From the NCBI RefSeq assembly GCF_022458985.1, contig NC_061783.1, forward strand, positions 6,292,413 to 6,356,412: a stretch of 64,000 bases of DNA, read 5' to 3'. The stretch is from Mugil cephalus. Taxonomy: Eukaryota; Chordata; Actinopteri; Mugiliformes; Mugilidae. A model generated the notes under the pieces. It worked only from the letters and a program-made list of their open reading frames with translations. It was not told where the DNA came from and did no database searches. The position numbers and the translations under genes are program-made. Within the stretch, counting starts at the first letter, position 1; each line of letters begins with the position of its first letter. Below, one piece after another: positions 23,291 through 37,091 of this stretch.

Positions 23291-26200
23291 TTTTGTCCTT
23301 GAAAGCATCTCTGAAGAAAAAAAAGGAAGATCAGGCTGCTAAAAAAAAAAAAAACAGCAATAAGAACCAGGGCTGTGTGAATCTAGCTTTCATTATTAGT
23401 TATGAGGTAGGCACGTGGCTTTAAGGGCCACACCAGAGACCCCCTGAACGGGAGCTGAGCCCCCACCTGCTGAATCGAAGCCAGTCGACTACCCAGCTAA
23501 TGACCCCCCCAACTGGGAGAGGGGCTCCAGCAGATCGCAGAAACAATCTCCCAGAAAAGAGTGCAGAACCATCCACTGGGTGGCAAACTGACATAAAATT
23601 AGATACACCAGTGAAGACAAATGCGTTCTAATACAAGCGGTCCTGCACCGATGGCTCTAATGGAGGTAATTCCACCAAATGATCAGCCTGTGGAGCTGTT
23701 AAAGTGGAGTTAAAGTGTTTCTGTTATTTATCCGAGAAAAATGACTAAGATGGCGCTGTCAAAATAATAGGAACATGTGTTTGTACAACACCATGTAATT
23801 CAGTAGTGCTACAAACCTCAGCCTTTAGATGAAAACACAGGTGAATCAGGAGCTCGCTCAGTCGTAACAACTCCCAAATACTATAAGCTTTGTAAGGCTA
23901 AGAGTTAGTAGAGCAGAACTGTTCTATTGGAAAGCTAACAAGTGATTGCACACACATACAGTAGTAAATATACATGAAGAATATACTGCACGTTTACGAG
24001 GCATCTGTTTATTCTTGCACTGAAGTTTCTTGGAGCAGGAGACTGGGGCTCTAGAACGTATAGTTTTTACAATTTACATATCTTGTGTATCATGCGTGCT
24101 GTGTGTGTGTGTGTGTGTGTGTTGTTTGGCACCAGTAGGTGGCATCTGTTCACCGCAAGTAATACGTCGCTTGGAATTAGCAACACAGATCTAAACAAGT
24201 TTGCATCGAGCTCATTTTTGCAAAGCTATGTTAGATCGCATAGCTTTAGCATTGTTTGTACAATAAGTAATTAAATAACGCAGAAAACCAATCAGTGTGG
24301 TCAAGAAAAATATCTGGAGGCAGTGTTGTGTATTGTATATACAGAGCTTTTTAACCATGCAAATCATATGCAAATGAAAGAAAGAAAGAAAGATCGGTCT
24401 AAACATAAGCATTTAAGACTGATTCTTATCAGTATCATGATACCAGTATGAGAAGTGGGGAATTGGGGAATTAAAATACTGAGTCATCAGGTCGATTTTA
24501 TTGCGTTGTCAGAACTTGAAACCAGTTCAATGCCAAGTGACGCAGGAATATTAGTGAGCACTGATATCAGACCAAATCAATAAATGAATGTTTTTGCATT
24601 GTGTATAGTGCATTCCATCTATATCCACAAGTAACATGTACGCACCTGGTAAACAGAAAGAGAGAGACTTTTAGAGAAGCTTTTAGCTCCATTAGAATAA
24701 ACGGAGGAAGATCTTTGTATTATGAAGCTAGTGGTGCTGAGGTTGCATGCAGTGGACCTTAATGACATCTTAACAGAGACGTTATCTCACAGTAGTGGCT
24801 TTTACGATCACTCATGAGGGCAGTCGGCAAACAGGTACTCTGCTCCAGCCTCTTCACTTTTACTGTTCAGAAAGCAGAAAGGAAGACTGAGAGAGGCCAA
24901 TTAGGTACACAATTGTGTTACATCCGGAGTAAAATACTAAGAGGGTCCCCTGGGGTAACAGTTTGGAAAACTTTTACCTTTCTTTAGAGTTTGTACGACA
25001 TCATTGTTATTGTTCTGCTGATTTATCTGGACACAGAGACAGTCAGTTCATGTCTCCCTTCCTGGGGGAAACATACAGTATAATGACTATAAAGGGGCCT
25101 GTATCAACAGAATTGGTCGCTGTATTTATGGTGGTTACTTTATACGCACTGGGCAACCCTTCATCATTCAATAAAAAAATAAGGTCACACCTTTAGAGTA
25201 GGAAGTGAATCTGGGTCCGTAGTGCAACAAATAGACCGACACATGCGGCTTTAAAGATAGAATATAAGGTATGATGATAATTCTGCACGAACTAACCTAT
25301 AAAATTACATAAAAAGAAAGATTTCAAATAGGTTTCACCTTTACCTTTATGGTCTTACATCAAATGTTCCAGTGCCCTTTCTAGAGGCCAGAAACTTTAA
25401 CAGGGGTCAAAGTGAAGAGTCTAATTGGCCTTGAAACACATCGTCTGACAGGACTTTAGGCTTGTAGATTTATCACTTCCAAGAATGTGTTTCTTGTTTT
25501 GTAATGAATTCGATTTTCACTTTTGAGGTTAACGTTGCCTTGGGAAGGACGCCAGAAGAAGAGTGTTCAAAATAATACTGATTCACCTTTGAAGCAGTGA
25601 CAGATTAAACTGTTTGGATGTCCTTCAGCCAAACAGAAGCCTAACACCCCACCGTTCGTTGTGTATTGTCTTCGTGGCAAAATTGGATTCGCCAAAAACT
25701 CATTTTGCAATACGTACTGTGTTGCCTACATCCATTATTGACCCTGGGCCTGAAGACCTGGAAATAAATATCCTTATTGTATAATTTCTGATTTGTTCCA
25801 ACAGAAACAAATTTAAACCCTCCCCACTTTGCCAGTGTCAGGAAACGATCTTGCGGTTTGCTTATTAGATTTCCTTGGTCTGGTGATGGCACCAGAAGAA
25901 ATACTGAAGGTGTCGCATAAAACAATAGGATGTATCCTCTCCAAATCTCTCTCTATTATCTCTAATATCCACAGCTACCATGTGATTAATGTCAATTATT
26001 TGGTGAATGGAACATCATAATGTTAGCTGGTGTAGTCTGGCGGGGTAATTAACATCTGTACGCAGTCAAAAACGCATGAACGAGAAGATTTATTCTTAGT
26101 GTTCACAATGAACACATGTTAACAAGGACTCAAAATCTGATTTGCTCTTTCTCTTTCTGCAGAACAGAGTAGTTAAAATCTGATTCCTTGGGGATATTCA

Positions 26201-27230
26201 GTATACAGTAGCTTCATCACATAGAAACAGATATCAATAAAATCAATATCATATCAATATAATACTGTGTAGAACGACCACAGTCCAGTTGTTGTCAAGT
26301 CTTTATCAAGTCTCTCAGTCAAAGCTTATCTACAGGTCTGGACTAATCCAAAATGTAATTCAATCAGCTGGTGCACTGAATAAATACTGAATGTTGTTTA
26401 TCTGGTAATACTGTACTGGTCAGTGTGGAGAAATACATTGTTTATTTCAATGCCCAATTCAATGAGTCTTGTCTATTGTGTTCTGGACAAGTCTGTTTAC
26501 TCCTACACAGGACATACAGGACAAGACATAAAATAGTGCACAGTCAAGATCAAAAGTAAATTAAATTAAAAACATCGACCTAAAAACGAGGTTAGTTGAA
26601 GGAAGGTACTGAGTTCCACGGCTGTTTCCTCCAGTGATGAGGCGTGTTGTGGGAACAGTGAGGAGGGATTTACCTGACGACCACAAGCAGAAGCTAGGCC
26701 CAAAGATCATGTGTAAATATATAATGAAGGATTCAGCAGGGACTTGTAGGGCTTTAAGAGTAATTAAAAGAAAGGGAATGAATCGTACACCTGACAGTGG
26801 CCAGTGTAGTGTAGCGAGGGTGGGAATGTGCTCTTGTCTGTCATGAGAAGTCTTGCAGCTAATTTTTGAATTAGTTGCAGACAGGTGATGGCCTTTCACT
26901 TGAGGCATGAATACAAAGAGGTAAAATAACCGCAGCGTGATGAGATGAATGTATGGTTAATTAATTCCTAACTTTTGATATGCTCACTACTTTGGTAATT
27001 TCTAACACAAAACAAGGCTTAAAGTCAAAGAACACACTGGGGGATTAGGTTCAGTTTGGACACAGTGACCCAGAAAACGTGTTCATGATGTCAACCATAT
27101 ACCATATCATACAAAAAAAAAAAAAAGTCTAAGTCACCAGACAACAGAGGGCACAACAGGAGCCAATAGGGGCATGGCAACATATTTTAACCATGTATCT
27201 GGTTTCCTCAATTTGGGCTCCAGCATCAAT
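23291..27230. other. Gene-free intergenic stretch
   Basis: AT-rich sequence after the end of unit B. It contains a GT microsatellite at 24099-24122, a GAAA run at 24374-24392 and short poly-A tracts. The longest frame (26561-26908, minus) has no recognisable domain. No gene is supported. Confidence 0.6.
24099..24122. repeat. (GT)n microsatellite
   Basis: About twelve uninterrupted GT units. Confidence 0.9.
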
Positions 27231-27234
27231 TAAA

Positions 27235-27660
27235 TGCTGACTAGGGGACTACAGCGACAGCGTAGAGTTTACACAGACCCTAGCGCCGTAGCGTACACCT
27301 CCTCAGAAATGTAACTACGTACTGCAGTGATGCGAACCGCAAGAACTGTGATTGGTCCACTTAGTAGTAGCGAGTTTCCACTTTAGTATTTCCGGCTGCT
27401 TCTCCATATCTGCAATTATCAGATTCATTGTTTTGGATCAATACAGATGGAACACATTGAGGAAAGGTTAACTGAGCAGGTTCAGAGATGCAGACATTTG
27501 TGTGACTGGTCGAAATTTCCGGCAAATATTTCAGTCACCATTGCGGAAAGTGAAGTGGGAATTAAAGCAGTTAAGTAGAAACGAACAGTTCTCAGACTGG
27601 CAAAAAAAAAGAAAAAAACACAGCGCCGACTAGTGTTTAGGTGGTGTTTTTACACAGTGT
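27235..27660 (+). mobile_element. Possible degenerate PIF/Harbinger-like element
   Basis: A segment with TACG-rich ends (around 27280-27330), a phrase close to GAACTGTGATTGGTCC that I recognise from teleost Harbinger-type repeats, and a 43-codon frame (27447-27578). That frame begins with an acidic helix (IEERL, HLCDW) reminiscent of the start of a MADF/Myb-like domain from Harbinger elements. Clear terminal inverted repeats were not found. Family assignment is from memory and weak. Confidence 0.35.
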
Positions 27661-30600
27661 GCCTGACTGACAAGGGCACGAGTGTAAATGGTTCACACAG
27701 GCATGGGCTATATGTGCATGTACTTTAAAAAAGATGCAGCCTTGATTTAGTCATGGACCTAAACATTCCTACAGTGTGTTTATGATGCCCTTATTTTTTC
27801 CTGCATTGTCTTGTGAACAGTACACAAAGTTAAATTTGGCCAAACCCTGAACGTGAAAGCTCAGTTTCATGCTTGGACTTCTTTTTCTGTTTTTCACCAT
27901 TTATTAGCGTGATGTAAAGCCAGACCGGGATGATGAATTACTGCGCCGGGGAACGTCTCTCCAGATCCATTTTTAGAGATTAAGTTTTATTAACTCTTCT
28001 GGATGTCATATCGAGCTAATGAATAAATCAATTATTCATTCATTAAAAAAAGAAAAAAAAGAAAAGAAAAGTGAAATAACCAGACATGGATAAATTAGTC
28101 ATGACAAGCCTCTTTTTTTTGTGGGGTTAGAAAGGAAAGCCCAGCATCTCCACGGGGAATGTTTCGTCCTCAGGACCTTCACAGAGTCTTAACATCGTAT
28201 ATGTTATTGTTTTATGCACCAGGTTGTAGATTACAACCATCATGCTTTTATGTGGACCTGATGGCTACTATTATATGATATGAGAAGTGAAATGGCATTT
28301 TTACGTGTCAGTGTAAAAATATGTTGCAGCATTAAGATATACTGCACATGTACAGGATGAAACTTTTTCAGTGATTTCTGAGTTCCACATCAAAAGTTCA
28401 CTAGTGGGGCAGCAGTTATCGATTCATATTGTGACACGATATTCTTTCTCCAACACTTTTTTTTTTTTTTTTCCCTACCTCCTAATTAGGAGATATCCAA
28501 GCTGAATTATGATCACCATGGCAACAGAGTCAGCATGCATTCCCTTTGATATCACCCTGTCCCACAGGGAGCACAGCTCATCACCAGAGTCTAAAATTAG
28601 ACCTCCTTTCTTAGGCTGTGGCATGGCCTTCATTCCTCTGCTTTGACCATTATTCAGGTCCGGGATTGGTCTTTTGTTCAGCTTCAAGTTTTAACACAGT
28701 CGTGACAAAGTAATTACGGTTATACTTTAACACCACTACAATACTTTGAGTGCATTAGACTGAACTGTAAAAACTGACATTAAACTAAATGGTGACCACT
28801 GGATCTTAAATAATGCACCCAATGAAGTGCCACCTCAGTTCGCTAGTGAGTGTTTGTGTGGTGATGACCTTCTTTATGGAGAAATCATCTTTTGGCGCGA
28901 GTTTGATCTGATTGGAAGGTGGCCAATGTCCTCCCAAAACAACAAACTGAAGCCCTCATGAGCTGCAGCTGGAACATGTTCCATAATACAAAAACTGTGA
29001 CAATGGTTCACGGTATTACAAGAACTACTATAGCGCTGTTGCCACAAGATACCGGACTGTTGTGGTTGCGCTAACTGCAGTACTGTTGAATATATTGTTT
29101 GCACAGGTGCAGCCAGGTTACGGGATGAAAGCACAAAGTTAAAGTGCAACATTTATGGGAAGCTGAAGAGACATTATTTTGTATTAGAACAGTTGTAAAA
29201 GGATATACATATAGTTGGTACTTAATCTCTTATCAGTTTGTTGGTCCTTGGCCTGGAAAACGTTGAAGACAACTGTCTTAGAATGTACAGTAAACATACA
29301 TGATCATTCATATGGTTGAAAACATCGAACCACTGACCCATCCTCGTCTGCTGTAGACAGATTATAGACCAGTTTCTCATCAAACAAAATACTGCAGAAA
29401 CCTGAACAAAGCCAAACACAGCACACCTACCTACACTTATCTCTCCTCACCGAATCTCTGCCCCATCTGTCTCGCATGCCTGACACCAGTCAAAATAGCA
29501 GGCATACTGAATGTTACTGAAAAGCAGCTGGAGAAGGCAAATGCACATAATGTAGCCTTATAATTGTATGCCACCCCCACATTAATTCAAACAGCAGTGT
29601 GCAGGATTTACTGGAACCTAGTAAACCCTTCCCTAAACCTTCTTTTCCAAACATGGTTCCACATGGGTGTACTTATGATAACTAGATTGATAATGTCTTC
29701 ATCAAATAGTTTAGTTACTATTAACGAATATTATATTCCACTTGATTCCTTAAATTCTAACATCTACAAGACCTACAGGAGACTTAACTTTTTCAGAAAT
29801 GTCAATTTTGTGTTATTATAGCACTTTTTTTTTATTTATTCAAAATGTCATTTTTCACATAAAACTGAAATAACTACAAAGTCTACCCTCTATGAGTAAT
29901 CCTAATTTAAACACAGCAGAGTTCTATACAGAGCACACGCTGACCCCAGAATGCCTCCAAACGAAGAGAGCCTTCTCCAAGCTGACACCGTTAAATGAAG
30001 ACACAGTTGGGAAGAAATGAGAGGAATGGCGGGTTCTATAGTGGTCAGGGTCAGGGCAGACAGCGGGGGTCAGGGGTGGTGCACTCTGCATCACATGCCA
30101 CAGTTGTTGCAGCAGATTTTCCAAAAGGGAACACGGCCCTTGCTCTTTCCTTTCCGGTGCATAGTATTAGCCATAGTATGCTCTTTTCTTTTAATGAAAT
30201 GTCAGTTGGAGGCGTGATTGCTGGCAGGCGTGTATAATTAACTGGCTTCCCTCAAAAGTGGAAATATTTATGATCTCCTTACAAAGCGGGCTAATAATAA
30301 CTGACTGCAGCTTTTTACTTTTTTTCAAATTCTTCTCCAAACTCTTTTGGACTATTTTTATTTTTTTTTTCACTTCTGAGGAGAATCAACAGAAAGAAGC
30401 TCCTCCAAAGGTACTAATTTAAATTTGAATTTACATTTCATTCAGTGATTAAAGGAAATTCAAAGGTACAGACATTAGTTGTTGTTTGCCTTTTCTCCCA
30501 CTCTACAGGCTTTGCATATGTGTGCAAGTTACTACAATGGAAACACAGTTAAATGTGGCTCCAAGGCCGTTCTCTTCATTTGACACACCACCAAAAAAAG

Positions 30601-32300
30601 AAAGGGATTCTTTTCCATCACATTCAGCTTTACCTGTTTTTAGTTTATTTATAGCCAGTAAGCTAGCAAACAAGGCATTACTGCGAAATGCAATGTGACC
30701 ATGCTTTCCACAGAGAGTGGACGAGTCGGGAACGTGTGTTTTTAGAAAGACTTTTATCTTAAGTGAGTCATAAGTGAGCTAGCTGCAATGGTTGAATGTA
30801 AATTTATTACGTATTATCCGCCCAAGTGCCACTGCTCTTTCTTCTGGATTTGCTGCTCCTAAATGAAATAACTATCCAATGCAATGTGACAGTGTCTACT
30901 TAGCCTGCTGTTCATTTATCCATTGACTGGGTCACCTTAGACATCATTGCAAAATGATTTGGCAGCGGCCAATAGATTTGGCAGGTGCCCATCCTGTCTG
31001 GGTAGCTCATTTGCTGATGAAAACGTTTTACTATGAGCATAACTCCTGTAGACTACATCCACATACTATAGGACCTCCGTAGCCCAATGCTCCAATGTAA
31101 ACTGAAAATGGGTAAGACGTGAAGAAAGAAAGCAGAGGCCCAGAGAAACTGAGTGTAGACCAAAGATAAGTCCTCCAGGCAGATTTTAAATGAGCAAATG
31201 TGGATTGATAAATAGTTGGTGCAGAACCCTTTTTGTCATTTGTATTATGTCATACACTTTAGTGTGAATGGATGGACTCAGCATGCAGAAAAAAACTTTA
31301 TAAAAACATTATGATGCTCCTCATTATATGGGGCCATCTTTGCTGTCCTACAGTATATCCAGTTCTCCTTAATACACACATGAGCCACCATGTCGTATGT
31401 CATGTCATCTGTATACAAAGTCACTGATCAATCTGTTGAAAACAATGTGTCAAGTCAACATGTCATTATTAACTGTAGTTGCCAAATAAATGTAGTGTAG
31501 TGAAAAGTTCAATATGTGTGTATGGAATGAATGAGTGTAAGCTCAGTCAGGAGGATTACATTTATACTCACTCATTCACATCTCTCTCTCTCTCTGTCAA
31601 GTTTAACCATTCACATTTTGCCACAGTTTCACTCAGCCAATCATGTCCTTACTGTCAAACCCTAAATATGTTCTCTTCTTCTGCTGTCAGCTGTCACTTC
31701 AGTCTGAAATTGCTGCAACCCTTCTCCATCCCCAGTTTTCTTAACCTCTAAGTCCCTATGCCTATTTTTCTGCTTCTTGTGTGAAAATGACATATAGTAA
31801 TAAATGTATTATATCTTATTAGGGTATAAGATATAATATAATATAAGTATATTAAGGGTATGAAACTTTTGGTCACCTGTGACACAAACGATTGCTGCAA
31901 AAGAGTCAGAATAAAGATATATGTTACTGTGTCAGAGAAAATTCAACTGGAACAAAGTAAAAAATATACATTTCTATTCTTGCCTAAAAAAACACCACCC
32001 TGATATGTGGGTTAGTAGCCCAGTTCAAATTTGAATTAGTAATGTAAAATCTCATGAGTAACTGTACAAAAATTGATGGTAAAAAGGTGAATCTGAACAA
32101 TTTTAGTCCAAGCAGAATCACAAATTATGCCTTTTTGTCACATTTTGACACCATATGTGCCATTTGACTGTCCTCACATACCAGTCTGAAAATCTGGTGA
32201 TAAATCTAGTGATACAATAGTTTTCACTCATTCACCTAGACCATGTGTAAAAGGAGGCCTTCGGTGAAACTCAAAGGAGAATATCTCCACAACCCATTGA
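27661..32300. other. Gene-free intergenic stretch
   Basis: No coding exon could be supported. The stretch holds poly-T and poly-A tracts (for example at 28457 and 30360), a short TC run near 31583, and a repeat-free block at 28480-28700 listed separately. Open frames are short and without recognisable motifs. Confidence 0.55.
28480..28700. other. Candidate conserved noncoding element
   Basis: Compositionally balanced, non-repetitive block with ATTA-type homeodomain cores and an ATGGCAAC half-site of the RFX type. Proposed only because it differs from the AT-rich background; conservation cannot be tested here. Confidence 0.2.
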
Positions 32301-32366
32301 TCATTTTTAATGACTGACACCTCTATCGACCAATCAGAGTCTAGAGAATTGGACGCCATGCTCAAA

Positions 32367-32380
32367 GTTGCCGTAGCAAC
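32367..32380. promoter_or_regulatory. Perfect RFX X-box with flanking CCAAT boxes
   Basis: GTTGCCGTAGCAAC is a near-palindrome that fits the RFX X-box consensus (GTNRCC, 0-3 bases, RGYAAC) exactly. A CCAAT sits a few bases to the right (CACCAATGAC) and another about 40 bases to the left (GACCAATCAG). X-box plus CCAAT (NF-Y) is typical of ciliary-gene and MHC-II promoters. No gene start is recognisable beside it. Confidence 0.4.
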
Positions 32381-34554
32381 CACCAATGACAATGCAGAGC
32401 AAAGTAAACACAAAGATTGCCTATGGCCAGCAACACTATCCTACTCTAACCTAGAAGCCGCTTCCTCTTCATGTAAACAAATGGGAGCGTCATGATTCAA
32501 CTGACGCTGAGTCATAGGAGAAGCCATTTTTTGGAGCTGGAATATAACTTTTAATCACAAAACAGCAAAGATACACTTTGTTTTGTGAATGTTATTTTCG
32601 CGACTCTCTGGCCTCTAGCCCTCTGAGTTTTTGTCACACAGTGAAGAGACAGACTCCATTGCAATCAGCAGGATCTCTGCTTTTATATCATTTGTGTGTC
32701 TATCTTGAAGTGGTGAGGTTAGTAGAAGCACTAAATGAAAAGTTCGCTGTATTTGTGTTTTCGTCACATTCTCATACAATTGCTTGGGGTTTTATTTGTG
32801 TTTCCTTTAGGTGGCAATGCCTGATAGAGGCTTTTAGACGAGTTTCTCCCTGTCATTGTGGTGTATTACATGCTCATAATGGTGCATGCTATCACTTGTT
32901 TAGACCGTCTGTCGCACACAGATCTGACAACATCCGCCCTGTACAGGGGGCACTTGGGTCGAAGAGATTTCTTAACCAGTAGTTATTGGAGCACATTAGT
33001 GGCCACTCCTCACTCCATACAGATCTCTAACATTCTCGTCAACACCACCACCACCTGGGGTTTTTCTTACACTAAGCGCGGCCTTACCTTCTCCCTTAAA
33101 TATGGTGATGTTTTGAAACAATCAGCAAAGACAGTCAGATTTCTTTTATGGTGTCTGTAGCTGAATAAAATCTGCTGCTCACTCAGAAGGAGGTCACTCC
33201 TGATTGAAATGTAATATAAAGTGTATCATCAGTCCCATATAGCTGGTAATGAATTGAGTTCAAATATAGTTTCTTGCTTGAGTTTTGGGTGCTCTCTTTT
33301 TTTGTTCACTTATGCTTCTGCACCTCTGTTTGAGTTTTTGATTACTTTAGGTGCATTTTCAGGGGCTGAAAATGCATTCTCTCCATACCTCTAACAAAAG
33401 AAGCTAGTGATTTCTGCCTTGCGCTGAGCTTTAGATTTAACAGCTTTAGGGTTACAGCAGCCTTGTCTCTGATGTGTAGGGGTGTGCCCCTTGAGTTAGG
33501 AGTGGATTTTACAGTCATCACTCTTATTCGTACTTTGAGAGTGTTCACTTCCTTCTGTAAAGGCTGTGTTACCACATCTGGCTTACTTTTTGCTGTTCTC
33601 CTTGTATTTTCATGGTTAACTGACACACTTTGTTTTTCTGCTCATTGTGCTTTGCTTTTAACTCTTAAACCTACTAGGGTGCAAAACATCTAGTATTTGT
33701 ATTTGTTGAGGGAGGCAATGCAACGCATTTGCTCCTATATTGTTGTATTTGTATAAAATTCAGAATTGATGTAAAAATTCATTTTTTTGAGTAACACTTC
33801 TAATTTAGTATATGTAAGTGTAAAAACAAGTATTCTTTAATTATCCATTATAATAATATTGGTTGATGTTTTGTATTTAATGCAGCTGATATAGGTGATT
33901 TAGGCTGACTTGAAGGGGCAGACCATAATACTAATGTAATGTAACGGAATAACGGAATAATCTCCCAGTCAAACTCCACTTCCCAAAAGTTATATGCTGC
34001 CTCCGCAACCTCCACAATCTTTTCGGAGCCTTCTCTGACTTTTCACCCTGACTCCTGAGCATCACACAATCTGGGCAGATGCACAAATATTGCGGTCACA
34101 TAAGGAGAGGCAGCTTTTTAATAGGATGTTTGACTTGTTCTCAAATACAAATAACTTTAAAACTATTTGTTTGAAATAAGTATTAGTAAAACACGTTATT
34201 TGTGCCTTTCCAAACACCGCATTTGGGTTGACTCCACCTCTAATAAGTAAATATCCTACATAAGTATCTAAATTGCAATCCATACATGCACAAGCTACAT
34301 TTAGTGCAGACAATTTAACAGAATTCAGACAAGGCTTGTTCCTGACAATGAGTTCCATGCTTTTCACAGATGTTTCATCTGAAAATGGAGCAAAGCTACT
34401 GAAAAGATATTTTCACTGATAGTGCACTTGGTAAAACTAACAAACTACACTGAAGCACGAATTTCACAAACTAAAACTCCCTTTTTGCTCTTTCAGCAGT
34501 CCCATTCACTCATCCCTAACAACGACATTTCTGCCAACACTCAGGACCCTTGAC

Positions 34555-34720
34555 CTGAACAGCTGTTGCATATCATAACAGCCGCCATTACTGTCCTCAT
34601 GACATCCACATGAGCTGTTTAGGAGCTGTTATCCTATCTGGTGATTAGAAGTCATTATAAAGCACCACATGTGCTGTAATCAGCCATTTAAAAAGTGTTT
34701 AGTACCGCACTGCATTCTGC
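34555..34720. other. Candidate conserved noncoding element
   Basis: Non-repetitive block with several CAGCTG/CACATG E-box-like motifs and AGCTGTT repeated around 34560-34630. It has no open frame. Proposed as a regulatory candidate in the desert beyond OXSM; conservation is untested. Confidence 0.22.
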
Positions 34721-36259
34721 TGTCGGCCTTGTAATTATCTACTAAAAGAGAATATTTTCCAGCAGCCATTATAGTCAAGGCCTGCACCAATTACTTGCAT
34801 AATGTGATGAGTTTTTCCAGCCAAGGTAGAAAAAGGATAAGTCATCAAAGCGGTGCACAGGTTGCACAACAAATTAAGTAGCATAGAAATAAGATTTTCA
34901 ATAAACTGTGATCTATAAAACAAGCTGAACCAAGCTGGCAACTGGAGTTGTAGGGTTCCATGAGGACATTTTGTCTTTCATCCAAGTAACTTCTTAAGAT
35001 CTTCGCTTCATCTTGTGTTCTGGATACGTCAAGACCTGATCAACTGTAATAAAGCAAATGAAAGAGTCAGCAGTTTTTCAACCATTCAGTCATAGATTTA
35101 CCATTAGACTTTATCCTTATTAGATAAGTGTTCATCATTATTTCAGTTTGATAGTGACCGTTAATTTGTTCTTGGGTTAACATCACACATCAAAATCAAG
35201 CTTTTTAATGCACAGTCCCTGATAGGATATGGTTACCTGCAGAAGGCCCTCAGCACTGGCCAGGATGGTAGTGTGGTAGTGCCCATTGTGTCCTCTAATG
35301 AATATGTGGCTTTCAAATCACAACCCAGAGGTAAAACAACCAGAGATGCACAAGGCAAGCCTTCTGCCCCCGAAAAGCTGAGAAAAACAAAAACAGTCAC
35401 CATGACAATAATGATACGAGACAGGAGAACATAACCAAAAGAGGAGGAAGAGACAATAGAACAGGTGCAGGTGGCTGGAACACTCACAGACAACATAGTG
35501 AGATGCAGACAGAGCAGAACAGGAGGCTCAGGAAAACAGTAAAGAAAATCAGACCAAGTCCATGACAGCTCAATATTAACTGTGTTTCACTCCAGCTGCA
35601 AACTATTTCTATTCCTATGGCCCCTGAATTTAAGGTGTTTTTGATCTGAATTTTTTGTTGTTACATATAAGTCGTGCCTCATGCCACTGCAACCTTTCTC
35701 TAAAAGTGGAGACTGTTTTTATTCCATGCTTTTCATGAACTATTTTAGTACTCTGCCTTCAATGCTCCTCCTTTAGAGGTGCAAACGTTTACAGATGAAG
35801 GCCAAGGGAAACAAAAGGGAAAAAGTCTAATATTTGGCTGCAGCACAAACCGTTCTGTCAAAAGTATCTTCTTTAGATGTTTTTTCAGGCCCTCAAAGTA
35901 CTTGGCTACAGTTCATGTTTCTTACGGGGCTCTCTGTCTTTACCGTCCTTTTCAGTAGAGGGGATTTTAAAGTTCTGACTGACTTGGCAAGCTGTGGTTG
36001 ACAGCCCGTGTGTCTGTTCGCAGGATAAAGATCTGGACAGGCACTCTGCTGCTAACATAATTTGGGGATATAACCTTCCCTGTATTTCACTGATGATGGA
36101 TGTTTTAACTCAGTGACACTTTGTATCCTCATCCCACCCTTCCCTTCCTGGGGAGAGAGATAGCTTGGACACCCGACCGACACAATTGTGTATTTTGGTG
36201 GATAGCAGAAAAAGGAGCTAAGCTAATCTCTCAGTGGTTAAAAGTGGTGTGGTGGCAGC

Positions 36260-36337
36260 ATGGAGGGGATGACTCCAGGACACTGGAACTCACTTCCTGA
36301 AGTTTTGTGGGCCAAACTCAACGAAACATTGGTGAAG
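36260..36337 (+). other. Exon-like 26-codon frame with F-box-like start
   Basis: ATG in fair context (GCAGCATGG) opens 26 codons that end in phase 0 at a strong donor (AAG|GTAGGT). The peptide has the pattern W..LP..LW.KL, which resembles the start of an F-box helix. I could not find a following exon in the next few kilobases that continues an F-box domain. It may be chance, a lone first exon, or part of an unknown repeat. Confidence 0.15.
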
Positions 36338-37073
36338 GTAGGTGCCCACTTGAAAACCCGAATGATGTGCCACATACTGCCTACTGCCGTTGGCTAGGCT
36401 AGTTAGCTGGTGTCTTCTTGTTGGCCACTAGTTGGTAGTTGACTGCTAGCCTGCTGGTTGGTTTTCAGACTGGGCTTCTAAATGTGTTTTGCCTCAGATC
36501 TTGGCACAAAGGACTGTAACATCTTATCTGATTAATGCCAGTCTTTTGCCACTGTGTAATTCTGTTGTTGGAGTACGAGAACCAGTTGGAGCTGAGTTCC
36601 AGGGCATAGGGCTGTGTCCCCCCATGAAAAGAGAGAAATCCTAGGTTTGTGGTGGTTACCATCATGTATTTTCAATTTTGATTTATTTATTTATTTATTA
36701 CATTTTCTAGATAAACAGGCCAAAAAACAAAGACATGTGAACAACCTGGTACAATCTCTTCTCAACGACAGTACACCTGTACTCCACCAGCAAGCCACCA
36801 TGGAGCACGATAGAAAATTGTGCAAACATCTTTTGTGTGAAAACAATGGGTTGCTATCACTGTCACTGTTGTTTCAGTTGTTTCCGCTGTTTGCTGTGTG
36901 TATGGGATGTGTGCACGACAAAAGAAAAACTTGCGCCGCCGTGTGTGTATTTTTTATGTTGTGGAGGGCTACAATTTTTACAGAATACTCTGCAAGACAA
37001 TGTTGTCTTGCAACTTTTGTAGGATTAAAACCTTGTGTTAAGACTCGGCTTGAGGGTTAAGGTTAGGTTAGGT

Positions 37074-37091
37074 TGTGTGTGTGTGTGTGTG
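37074..37091. repeat. (TG)n microsatellite
   Basis: Nine TG units. Confidence 0.85.

Noticed and set aside
26561-26908. 115-codon minus-strand frame
   Set aside because: No domain or splice context; the surrounding sequence has the feel of an old dispersed repeat.
36614-37060. 148-codon plus-strand frame with an acceptor-like TTTTCTAG
   Set aside because: The phase does not fit the exon-like frame at 36260, it contains Cys/Phe-rich low-information sequence, and no family is recognised.
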